Assembly (NCBI GenBank): GCA_026545225.1
Contig: CM048849.1
Location: forward strand, 33,738,336 to 33,802,335
Direction: 5' to 3'
DNA: 64,000 bases
Origin: Cornus controversa
Taxonomy: Eukaryota > Streptophyta > Magnoliopsida > Cornales > Cornaceae
Below the pieces are notes generated by a model. The model saw only the letters and a program-made list of their open reading frames with translations, did no database searches and was not told where the DNA came from. A program made the translations under genes and the position numbers. Positions 22,986 to 33,496 of this stretch are shown here, piece by piece; within the stretch, counting starts at the first letter, position 1, and each line of letters begins with the position of its first letter.

Positions 22986-25109
22986 TTTTTTAAATAAATA
23001 AGAAAGTTTCCATTTATCTCTAACTTTCTCGAATAAAAATTCCTAAATTTACTTGATTAAAGACTAACAAAAAAAACACATATATACATTGTGTAACATA
23101 AATAACAAGATAACAAACAAGTTATATAAAAACATAAATAGTGACATGAACATATATAAGCACAACCCAAGTAATACAATTGAGCCTAGTAATCCTGCAA
23201 TCAATCAATCCAGGTGAGGACTTAAGATAATTAATCACTCCTGTAATGAAGCTCATATATTTTATACACAAATTAAATGCACAAGTCCATCTATAAACTC
23301 AATCATAAAACAGATTGGATAATGACTAATTAATGTACATCACATGCATGTGTAGACAATTATGGACCTTCATGGGTTGCTGAGATTTTATATTATGGAC
23401 CAAAATGCCATAATACAGGTGAGAACTTTAGAGTAAAACCATTTATTCCAAATGGTTTCAGTCTGTGGTTGCAAAGTCTTGGCATTTGCAAAAGGAAAGG
23501 ATTAAAATATTGCTTTGTCGTGGAATAGGCCTAATGGACATATTTAATCAATGGTAAGGAAGCCAATGCCTCTCGAAACATAATCATGAAAAGAGCACTG
23601 CTGAAATAAGATCCAAAGAATGAATTTATTAAAAAAATAGGTGTGCATATCCGCACAATTCGGTTCGGTGCGAGCTTTCTGCAAGATAGAGAAGTTAAAC
23701 CGAGGTCGGCCGATTAAGTGCACAAATTTTTTGAAAGACAGAGAAGTTAGACCAATGTCGATAGAGTGCTGGCCGGATACACTCAGACAATCAAGTTCGT
23801 GCTTAATAGGATATAACATATAAGTAATAAAGATATAAGAGAAAAGTAATCATTTATATAGGAAAGTATTTGGTATTAGGATCTTCTAAGTTGACGACTC
23901 TTAGCATATTACTTGCATCCAGGGCTTATATTGCACCACATCATTTGATTAAATTAAACACTAAAAGTGATGTCGTTTTAGGGCTCGAAATTTATCAACT
24001 TGGGCTTGAGTCATCAGATTTTAGTTGTCGGAAGTCATCGGTGGTGATCGATTAGTATGGACTTGAGAAAAAAATAATTTGCGAAGTAATTATTCTCAGT
24101 TATCGATGAAGTAGGCCAGAGGTCATCGGATCGGCACCATACGACCTCACCTTTTTGGTTGAGGTAGACTATAAAAGATTTGTCATCGCTATTTGTAATT
24201 ATAGAATGACGTTAATTTGGCCGTAATTCACAACTAACAAATGGATGACTCTACAAATATATCTGAGTTAGAGTTATAGCACACTATGAAATCAAGTTCC
24301 CATTTCTCATGCAAATCTATTGAATTGAGTTTAGATTGAATAACTTGTGCAAGAAAGGGTTAAAAGTGAGACGGATGGGTGGAAATGGGAAGCCATATGT
24401 TGACATCGTCCAAAAATTTTCTCCAAAAGTTGTTTGGTTTCGAGTATTTTTATTATTAAATGACGTGGTGCATTAATGGCCTTGGATTTGTATAACATGA
24501 CAGGTGTCAACTTAGAGGATCCTAATTCGGGACTGATTCCTTGTCTTCTCTACCAAAAAATAGGAGCGAATAAGAGATTGAATGTGATTATCTTTATTCA
24601 CTTGTCTCATTCATTTGACTTTTAAACTTTTGATAATGTAAATTTTCCGTATCAAAATGCATTAAGAAATATGCATATTTTGATAATTTTACGTTTCTGA
24701 AATTGTGTTAGCACAATATAGGTGAGAATTTAAGACCGAGTTTATCAATTATAATTTTTATTTATAATTATTAGTATGTAAATAAGCCAATAAATATTAT
24801 TAATATATCAAGAGATAACAAAACAACCGTTCAAGTTATATCTAAATTAATATAATGCTGAATTTCAAAATTCATAAAATACTGAATTTGAAGAGACCTT
24901 CTAACTGACCTTTAAAGACCATATAAGAGAGAGAGAGAAAGAGAGATAATTGGTTCAAATTCTCAACAACATGAAATTGGATTCCAGAAATTTTATATTA
25001 GAGCCATTTGCTCTGGCCCATTTGTCAAAAGCCACCCTCTCTCTTGTGGCAAGTTTTTGTACTTCTCTCAATGTATCCAATTAATTTTTCTCTATTTTTT
25101 TTTTTTTTT

Positions 25110-25969
25110 GGGAGGTGATATTCACACTTCCTTTTTCTTCGTTTGTTCTCTTATTTTAAAAGAAATGTCACTTTTAACCTTAACTTCACATGTGAATGAT
25201 TACTTTTTTTTCAAAATACTAAACTACCCTTTTAGATACCCTCTCTTTGTCTCCAATCTTTAATTTTTTTGCATTCTTTTGACAGAATAAACCAAAAAAT
25301 ACAAAAAAAATAACCCAAAAAAAGGTTCTAGACCCAAAAAAAGTTATATATGTTGAATAAATTATCTTTTGGCAAGACAATATATATATAAATTATCTCT
25401 GTTAAATAAATTATATCTTTTGACAAAAATCAAAAATTAAAAAGTACCCAAAAAAAAGTTATCTTGTTCAATAAATTATATCTTTTGATAGGACCCAAAA
25501 ACGAAGTACCTGAAAAAAATTTATTCTTGTTAAATAAATTATCTCCATTGAGAGGACCCAAAAATAAGTTATATTTTTTTAATAAATTTATTCTTTTGAT
25601 AAAATTAAAAAAAGAAATGATCTCTTTTGGAAGGACAAAAAAAAAAAGGAATATTTGTTGAATAAATTATCTCTTTTGACAAGTTAAAAAAAAAAATCTA
25701 AAAAAAAGTTTTTTCTTTTGACAGGAGCAAAAAGTACTAAAGAACATAAAAAAATTATTTTTTTAACAGAAACCAAAAATAAATAAAAGTAGCGTAGAAA
25801 ATAAAGAAGTTAAAAAAAAGGTTTAAGTTTATATTATAAATAGTAGTTGTGGTATTATAAAATAAGGAATGGTGTATTAAGTAGTTTAAGAACCTTCTTG
25901 TCATTTCTTTTAGAAGAAAAATATAAGTGTAGTACAATCGTTAAAAATGAGAGTGCGAATATCGCCTTC
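25110..25969. mobile_element. TIR element private to copy A (about 860 bp)
   Basis: Left end GGGAGGTGATATTCACACTT; the right end reversed reads AGAAGGCGATATTCGCACTC, so about 20 bp of inverted termini with a shared GATATTC.CACT core. The matching position in copy B (about 29120-29145) is a plain T-rich run. Poly-T on both flanks is compatible with a 9-bp Mutator-type duplication but cannot prove it. The interior is A-rich with repeated 'aataaattat.tcttttga.a' motifs. No transposase frame. Confidence 0.65.
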
Positions 25970-26192
25970 TTTTTTTTTTACTTAATTGATAATACCTTTC
26001 ATTAATTTGAAAATAATATTTTTCATTCTCAATATTGGGCATGTCAAATCCCATCACTATTACAAAACCATATATAAGATTTGCACATCATCCTACATAA
26101 ATAAAGTCGATAAAGACAAAAATTACGGCAACCTCTAGAATTAGACCAATGGAATTAAGTACTAATGTATCTTTTATGTTTTTATTCCTTTA

Positions 26193-26605
26193 TGCTCTGT
26201 TCGTTAGAAATGAAGAAAATTGAATGGTAGGAAGATAATGAAAAATAAATGAAATATCACTGGAGAATAGATTTTATTCTTCTCTCTTTTTATTTGGTTG
26301 GATGGAAGAGAAAAGAAACAGATAATACTTTATTTTGTTTGTTATAAGAAAAGAAAAGAAAAATAAGAAAAGTTCTGTAATTTAAACATTTATAATAAGC
26401 TTACTTTTCTTTCTTCTTGTCTTTCGTCTATGAGGGATAAAAATTTGAGAAAAAGGAATGATGAAATTTAAGAAAAGGGAAGGATGGATCAGCCATTCTC
26501 TTTTTTTTTTCTCTCCTTACATCCTCTCTATCAAACGAAAGAAATTTATTCCTTCTCTCCTATCTTCCCTCCACCCCTCTTCCTTCCTACCTACCAAACA
26601 AAGCA
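26193..26605. mobile_element. Tourist/Harbinger-like MITE, copy A
   Basis: Ends TGCTCTGTTCG and CAAACAAAGCA (inverted match with few changes) flanked by TTA on both sides (26190-26192, 26606-26608). The 3-bp TTA duplication and G/C-T-GTTTGG type ends are those of Harbinger/Tourist. Present at the same place in copy B, so it predates the duplication. Confidence 0.72.
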
Positions 26606-27323
26606 TTAGACTTGAAAGTTGGATCAACAATATTGATCTATAAACTATTTTTTGCTTATCAAGTAAATATTTTTAGTTTATTAAACATTTTTAATCACGT
26701 GCATTTGCACGTGCTCCTTCCCTAGTGTATATATACAAAGTTGCAATGTCTGTGGACAAAGTGTTAAATTGGGAACAATTTGGAGCCATGGCATAGACAT
26801 TACCAAATAATAGCTTCAAAAATGCTAGATATGATGAAATTGTGACACTAAAAATTGATTGAAACTGTGAGATGAACTTTTATAAAAATTGATTGTAAAT
26901 GAAAGTCTTTCCCTTTGGCTTTGAGAGGGGATGCTTCTGGACCACTTGCATCCATCATAAATACTTACACTTTATTTGAAACCAAATTCTTTTGAATTTG
27001 AAATCAGAAAAGGAAAAGAAATGGAATTGAATTTGTAAGAAAATTTAATTTGTGTGTTTAGAACACGTTAAATTTTAATTATAAATTATTTGTTTTACCA
27101 TTTTATCTTTATTAATTAAAAAATGACTAATATTACGAAAATAAATTTGTGATACATTGTTATGAATAGACAATTCATTGCCATGCAATTAACACTTGAT
27201 TTCAGTTTAGAGTCAACAATGTAATTATGATTGTCGTTTTCTTGGTTGGACTCTTAGGCCCAGCCAATAGAAAACCTCCAAATTATTTTATTTTTTTAAT
27301 AAGAGTTTTTAAAATTTTTATTG

Positions 27324-27538
27324 TTTAATATTATTAGACTTCTTAAATTTTTTATTTCCTTGTATTGTTAGGCCCCAATCAATAGTAAAAATTTAATAAT
27401 AGGCCAAAATAATTTAATTCATTCTAAAACTTTTAATTTATATTCTTATCTCAACACTTTCCTCTTTTTTTTTTTTTTTGTCTCTGTCACTCATCATTTC
27501 ACATTTTCTTTTTTTATGAATTGTTGAATATATATACT
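27324..27538. other. junction between the duplicated copies
   Basis: AT-rich linker with 'ggcccc...caatagtaaaaatttaataataggcc' and a T-run at 27465-27480. No gene. Confidence 0.5.
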
Positions 27539-29412
27539 TGCAAAAGGAAAAGATTAAATTATTGCTTTGTTGTGGAATAGGACTAATGGACATATTTAAT
27601 CAATGGTAAGGAAGCCAATGCCTCTTGAGACATAATCATGAAAAGAGCACTGTTGAAATAGGATCCAAAGAATGAGTTCACTAAAAAAATAGGTGTGCAT
27701 ATCAGCACGATTCGGTTCGGTGCGAGCTTCCTGCAAGATAGAGAAGTTAAACCGAGGCCGCCCGATTTGGTGAGCAAATTTTTTGATAAACAAAGTTAAA
27801 CCGATGTCGATAGAGTACTGACCGGATAGACTCTGACAATCAAGTCCGTGCTTAATAGAATATAACATATAGGTAATAAAGATATAACAGAAAAGCAATC
27901 ATTTTTGTAGGAAAGTATTTGGTAGTGTCGGGTGGATTAGGATCCTTTAAGTTGACAACTCTGTTTTGACATGTAGCATATTACTTGCATCTATGGCTTA
28001 TATTGCACCATATCATTTGATTAAATTAAACACTAAAAGTGATGTCGTTTTAGGGCTTGAAATTTATAAGCTCGGCCTTGAGTCATTAGATTTTAGTTGT
28101 CGGAGGTTATCAGTGGTGATTAGTATGGTCTTGCTCGTCAGAAAAAAAAAATTTGCAAAATAATTTGCCTAGTATGTCAGACATCGTCGGATCGGCGCCA
28201 TACAACCTCACCTTTTCCATTGAGGTAGACTATAAAAGCTTTGTCATCGCTATATCTGTAATTGCATAATGAAGTTAATTTGGTCGTAATTCACACTAAT
28301 AAATGTATGACTCTACAAATCTAAATGAGTTAGAATTCTAGCACACTCTGAAATCAAGTTTTCATTTCTCATGCAAATCTATTGAATTGAGTTTAGATTG
28401 AATAACTTGTGCAAGAAAGGGATATTGTGGAGAGAGAAAAGTGAGACAGATGGGTGGAAACGGGAAGTCATTTGTTGACATTGTCCAAAATTTTCCTCCA
28501 AAAGTTGTTTGGTTCCAAGTATTTTTATTATTAAATGACGTGGTGCATTATTGGCCTTGGATTTGTGTAACATGGCATGTGTGAAAATCAAAATTATTCA
28601 ACTTATAATAATGTAGAGACTTATCACATTAGACGAACCTAATTCGGGATTGATTCCTTGTCTTCTCTGCCAATAAATATGAGAGATATGGAGAGATTGA
28701 CTGTGATTATCTTTATCCATTTGTCTCATTCCTTTGACTTTTAAACTTACGATAGTGTAAATTTTCGGTATCAAAATACATTAAGAAATATGCATATTTT
28801 GATAATTTTACGTTTTTGAAATTGTGTTAGCACAATATAGGGGAGAACTTAAGACCGACTTTATCAATTGTAATTTTTATTTATAATTATTAGTATGTAA
28901 ATAAGCCAATAAATATTATTAATATATTAAGAGATAACAAAACAACAGTTCAAGTTATATCTAAATTAATATAATGCTGAATTTCAAAATTCATAAAATA
29001 CTGAAATTGGATACCAGAAATTGAGATGCGAGCCATTTGCTCTGGCCCATTTGTCAAAAGCCACCCTCTCTCCTGGCAAGTTTTTGTACTTCTCTCAATG
29101 TATCCAATTAATTTTTCTCTGATTTTCTCTCTTCTTTTTTTTTTTGCTTAATTGATAATACCTTTCATTAATTTGAAAATAATATTTTTCATTCTCAACA
29201 TTGTGCATGTCAAAAATATTGCATTGATCCAATCCGGTGTACTGTTGTCTGTGTAATATACATGCAACATCACTGTTCCCTTCGCTATTACAAAACCATA
29301 TGTAAGATTTTCACATAATCGTACATAAGATAAAGTCAAAAGCTACCGTAACGTTTTGAATTAGACCAATGGAATTAAGTGGTCGTGTATCTTTCATGTT
29401 TTTATTCTTTTA

Positions 29413-29764
29413 TGTTCCGTTTGATAGGAAAGAAAAAAATTAGATGGAAGGAAGAGAATGAGGGATGAATGAGATATTACTAGATAATAGATTATGTTCT
29501 TCCCTCTTTTTGTTTGGTTGGATGGAAGAGAAGAGAAACAGATAATACCTTATTTTGTTTGTTAGGAGAAAAGAAAAGAAAAATAAGAAAAAATTTATAA
29601 AAATTTGAAAAAGAGGAAGGATGAAATTTGAGAAAGAGGAAGGATGGATCAGTCATCCTCTTTTTTATTCTCTCCTTGCATCCTCTCTACCAAACAAAGG
29701 AAATTTATTCCTTCTCTCCCATCTTCTCTCCACCCCTCTTCCTTCCTTCCTACCAAACGAAGTA
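29413..29764. mobile_element. Tourist/Harbinger-like MITE, copy B
   Basis: Orthologous position to 26193-26605. Ends TGTTCCGTTTG and CAAACGAAGTA; flanks TTA (29410-29412) and CTA (29765-29767, one base changed). The frame at 29621-29956 is an artefact of it. Confidence 0.7.
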
Positions 29765-30368
29765 CTAGACTTGAAAGTTAGATCTACAATATTGATTTAT
29801 AAACTATTTTTTTCTTATCAACTAAATATTTTTAATTTATTAACCATTTTTAATCACGTGTTCTTCTCTAGTGTATATATACAAAGTTGCAATGTCTGTG
29901 GACAAAGTGTTAAATTGGGAACAATTTGGAGCCATGGCACAGACACTACCAGATAATAGCTTCAAAAATGCTAGATATGATTAAATTGTGACACTAAAAA
30001 TTGATTGCCACTATGAGATAGACTTTTAAAAAAATTGATTGTAATAAAAGTCTTTTCCTTTGGCTTTGAGAGGGGATGCTTCTGGACCACATGCATCCAT
30101 CATAACACTAACACTTTATTTGAAACCAAATTCTTTTGAATTTGAAATCAGAAAAGAAAAAGAAATGGAATTGAATTTGTAAGAAAATTTAATTTGTGTG
30201 TTTAGAACAAGTTAAAATTAAATTATAAATTATTTGTTTTACCATTTTATCTTTATTAATTAAAAAATGATTAATAGTACGAAAATAAATTTGTGATACA
30301 TTGTTATGGAATAGACAATTCATTGCCATGCAATTAACACTTGATTTTAGTTTAGAGTCAACAATGTA

Positions 30369-30911
30369 GGGGCCGTTTGGTAACCGTTTATGTTTAGTGT
30401 TTATTGTTTAAGTGTTTATATAAACAGTGTTTATATTACGATTTTGTTTATCTATAAACATGAGTGTTGAACGAAAAAACGTTTAGCTTATTTTAAAAAT
30501 CATAAACAGAAAAACATGTTTGTTAACCCTAAACTGTTTTTTTTTTTTAAAATAAAAGCAACACAATAAATTGCATAAAAAGTCAAGTTTATGCTACAAC
30601 AAATCCCGCAAAAAATATGCATAAAAAAGAAATAAATAATATTGGGTTATATATATATCTACACACTGCAAATGATATTGTAAATCTAGAATGACCCACA
30701 ACCCAGAAGACCCTAACAAGTAGGGGGATGCACACGATTCGATTCTTTTCAGTTATTGGGAGAACTAGAACCAGAGCCGTTCCCAACGGTTCTTTAATTT
30801 TGAAACCGGAATAAATAAGTTCGGTTCAATTCGGTTATTATAGGAGTTATATTTAACCTTATAATAGTTATAATAACTTCATTGTTTAAAATTTTTTACA
30901 TAACAAAATGT

Positions 30912-30956
<45 letters not shown>

Positions 30957-31635
30957 ACGGTTTCAATTCTTGTTCCAAGGCTTGGAACCGGAATCGTAGT
31001 GAACGGTTCTTAAAATTTAGAACCGGAACCGTAATGAATGGTTCAGTTTGGTCCAATTTGTATGGACTGAGAAGAAGGATTTGGAGGGCATACTCCTCTT
31101 TATCTTGAACTTCTTATGTTACTACTTTCTTTTTCATTTTTTTTATTTCTATTTTTCTTTCAACACTGAAAATGAATAAATAATATGAGTACAAAATACC
31201 ATTCTTGTTTCTTTGATAAGGAGATGATTAAGACTTCTTTTTTTTTTTCATCAAATAAGGTTTTTTTTTTTAGCATGGGTGTCCCTAAATAACTATCTCT
31301 TTAATTTTGTTCACACTTGATAATTCTAATATTTTTATCGTTGTATCAAACAATAGCCTTTTATAATATTTTTTTCTTTTCATTTTCTCACTTTTAGTTT
31401 TAATTTTTAATTAAAATAATATAATCACCATTTAGATAAAAAAAAATTTTTTTTTTAATAAACATAAACAATAAATATCATTTTGGTGTTTAGGATTTGA
31501 AGGCTTATGAATAGTGTTGTTTTAAAAGCGTTTTGACAATTTATAAACAAAACAAAAATTATCAAACAAGTTTATCGTAAAACTTTGTTTTTATAAACAA
31601 TAAACACTAAACATAAACAGTTACCAAACAGGCCC
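30369..31635. mobile_element. Harbinger-like non-autonomous element private to copy B (1267 bp)
   Basis: Left end GGGGCCGTTTGGTAACCGTT and right end (reversed) GGGCCTGTTTGGTAACTGTT. About 40 bp are inverted overall ('tttatgtttagtgtttattgttt' on both). The flanking 3-mer GTA occurs at 30366-30368 and 31636-31638. Copy A has the uninterrupted site ACAATGTAATTATG at 27217-27230, proving the insertion and its 3-bp duplication. The interior is AT-rich with a (TA)n tract at 30914-30952 and repeated 'gaaccggaa' motifs (30800-31035), possibly another nested element. No transposase is present. Confidence 0.88.
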
Positions 31636-31735
31636 GTAATTATGATTGTCGTTTTCTTGGTTGGACCCTTAAGCCTAACTAATAGAAGATCTTCAAATTA
31701 TTTTATTTTCTTAATAAGAGTTTTTAAAATTTTTT

Positions 31736-32397
31736 ATATATCGTTAAAAAATTAAGAAATTTATTAGTAAAAAATGATTCCATTAAATATAATAATTTTA
31801 ATAAGAATGATTTTTATATAAATATTATTAATTAAAATTAATATTTTTTATATAAATATTATTAATTAATATTTAATATTAATATATTACATGTTAAAGG
31901 GTCATTCATATAATTTTTTTTACTTAAGGCCTCAAAACAATATAATTTTTTTTACTTAAGGCCTCAAAACAAACTAATCTCCTCAGTGGTAGAACATTCA
32001 ACCTTTGCCGCATCATGACCGCCCGAATCTAAACTAAAAGGACAAATTGGACAAGTTAAAAAAAACTAAACTAATTTGCAATCCTATCAAATTTTACTAA
32101 TTTTCATGAGATTTGTTGAACACTATATTTTGATAAAATTGCACTGAACTCCTCTAAATTATTCAGCTTTTATAGAAAATTCGCTGAAGTATTTTTGTGC
32201 CAATTAGACCCTTCATTTAAAAAAAAACTGCCAAAAAACACCTTCCAACTGACAGCCATCCGGTTACGTTAGTTTTTGGTTGTTTTTCCAAAATTACCCT
32301 TTAAAAGGCTGCCCAACTTCAATTTCCAGTCAGTGAACTGAGACCTTTCCATTTCCACCGGCCAAACTCACCGTAATATTCATCTCCAAATCGAACA
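31736..32397. other. AT-rich intergenic with a short direct repeat
   Basis: 'tataattttttttacttaaggcctcaaaacaa' is duplicated head to tail at about 31910-31975. The part 32120-32300 ('aaattgcactgaactcctctaaatt...aaaatta.cctttaaaa') looks like a common plant dispersed repeat. It directly precedes the ankyrin fragment. Confidence 0.45.
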
Positions 32398-32641
32398 ATG
32401 ACGGTATACTGGAATTCCGGTGCCGGATTCCTCGCCGGAAAGCAAGTGTTTCCGGCCTATTACAAAGCGGAGGTCCCCCGACGGCTCATCGACGCTTCCC
32501 TCGCCGATGACCTCAAGTCGGCGCTAGAATGCTTCGCTGATATCAACTTCATCGGACCGGTGTTATTGAAGACGAAAAAGACAGATGTTGTCTTGCACGA
32601 TGAGTTCGTTTCGAGTTCGAAGAACTCAAGACAGAAAATTA
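32398..32641 (+). pseudogene. first exon fragment of an ankyrin-repeat protein gene, frameshifted
   Basis: Starts MTVYWNSGAGFLAGKQVFPA and continues AEVPRRLIDASLADDLKSAL ECFADINFIGPV, the N-terminal exon pattern I recall from a conserved plant ankyrin-repeat family (GKQV.P..Y.AEVS.RL..AS..GDLKSALECIAD...VNFVG). After HDE the expected FEFEELKTE segment is present in another frame (ttcgagttcgaagaactc at about 32610), so a one-base insertion or two-base deletion broke the frame. The following GTACG may be the old donor site. No ankyrin repeats follow before the TNL gene, and splicing to 33429 would hit a stop. GC content is clearly higher than in the surroundings, as for a real exon. Likely a truncated duplicate. 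Confidence 0.7.
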
Positions 32642-32800
32642 CTGGTACGTTTATATATATATTTTTTATATAATTTCTGCGATTTTTCTTTGCATTTTTT
32701 CAGTTAGGAGGTTTAAAGTTCGGATTGTAATCAAATTTCACATTACTCAAATCGATTCTTCAAACACAACCTCATTTCACCGATCGAGACAATGCCAGAA

Positions 32801-33155
32801 AAGTCCGATAGTAATCTGAGCTATATTAGGTATGGATCGATGATTTGGAACTTCAAGGACTTGAAAATTGAATAAGCTTTGAAAAACAACAAATATGCTA
32901 GTACTAGTTTGAGAGAGTTGTAGAGAGAGAAAGTAAAGGTTTTAGAGAGAGAGAGGGGAGAACATGGAAAGTCCGATAGTAATCTGAGCTAGATCAGCGA
33001 TGGGTCGATGATTTGGAACTTCAACGACTTGAAAACTGTAGATGCCAATTGAATAAGCTTTGAAAAACAACAAATATGCTAGTACTAGTTTGAGAGAGTT
33101 GTTAAGAGAGAAAGTGAAGGTTTGAGAGAGAGAGAGATAGAGGAGAGAACATGGA
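32801..33155. repeat. tandem duplication, 2 copies of about 168-187 bp
   Basis: 'agtccgatagtaatctgagct' at 32802 and 32970 start two copies. Both run through 'tgatttggaacttcaa', 'aataagctttgaaaaacaac', 'gctagtactagtttgagaga' to 'gagaacatgga'. Copy 2 has an extra 'tgtagatgcc' segment. Lies in the TNL promoter region. Confidence 0.85.
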
Positions 33156-33394
33156 TGAGGAGCAAGTGTAGGAGCAACGTTTCTTTAATCACGAATCATT
33201 AATCTTGATTAAGGATAAGTAACAGCCACCAATTTTAATCATTAATCATTAATTTTTTTGTAATTTGTTGGAAATTTCTGAACCATGGGATTTTTTGCTT
33301 TATGAAGGTACATGTGATTGCTTGGAAAGTGCAGAAATTGTCTTGTTCTTCTAGATTTCACTTGTAAAGTTGACATGGATGATAGTTACATGTA

Positions 33395-33400
33395 TTGACC
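33395..33400 (+). promoter_or_regulatory. W-box core upstream of the TNL gene
   Basis: TTGACC about 100 bases 5' of the TNL start codon, with a second TTGAC at 33369-33373. It could equally lie in the 5' UTR. Confidence 0.25.
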
Positions 33401-33496
33401 TTCTCACTTTTCCATTCCCACCTATCTTTGCAGATCCATTTTTCCCAAATTCCTAGCAGAGAGAGAGAGATTTGAGCTTCTTGTATTGCTTCTGAA

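Larger units (their letters stand above)
23489..27323. repeat. segmental tandem duplication, copy A (about 3.8 kb)
   Basis: Begins 'gcaaaaggaaaggattaaa' and ends within 'aataagagtttttaaaattttt'. It is colinear with 27539-31735 over almost its full length at high identity (for example 23530-23700 against 27580-27750, 24700-24890 against 28760-29000, and 26700-27240 against 29840-30368). Differences are private insertions: 25110-25969 is only in copy A, and 30369-31635 only in copy B. It contains no intact gene. Short frames at 23544-23819 (-) and 27596-27898 (-) are paralogous by-products. Confidence 0.88.
27539..31735. repeat. segmental tandem duplication, copy B (about 4.2 kb)
   Basis: Direct repeat partner of 23489-27323. 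Excluding the 1267-bp insertion at 30369-31635, it is about 2.9 kb long. It lacks the 25110-25969 element and about 75 bp around copy A 24895-24970, and has about 60 bp more near 29210-29270. No intact gene. Confidence 0.88.
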
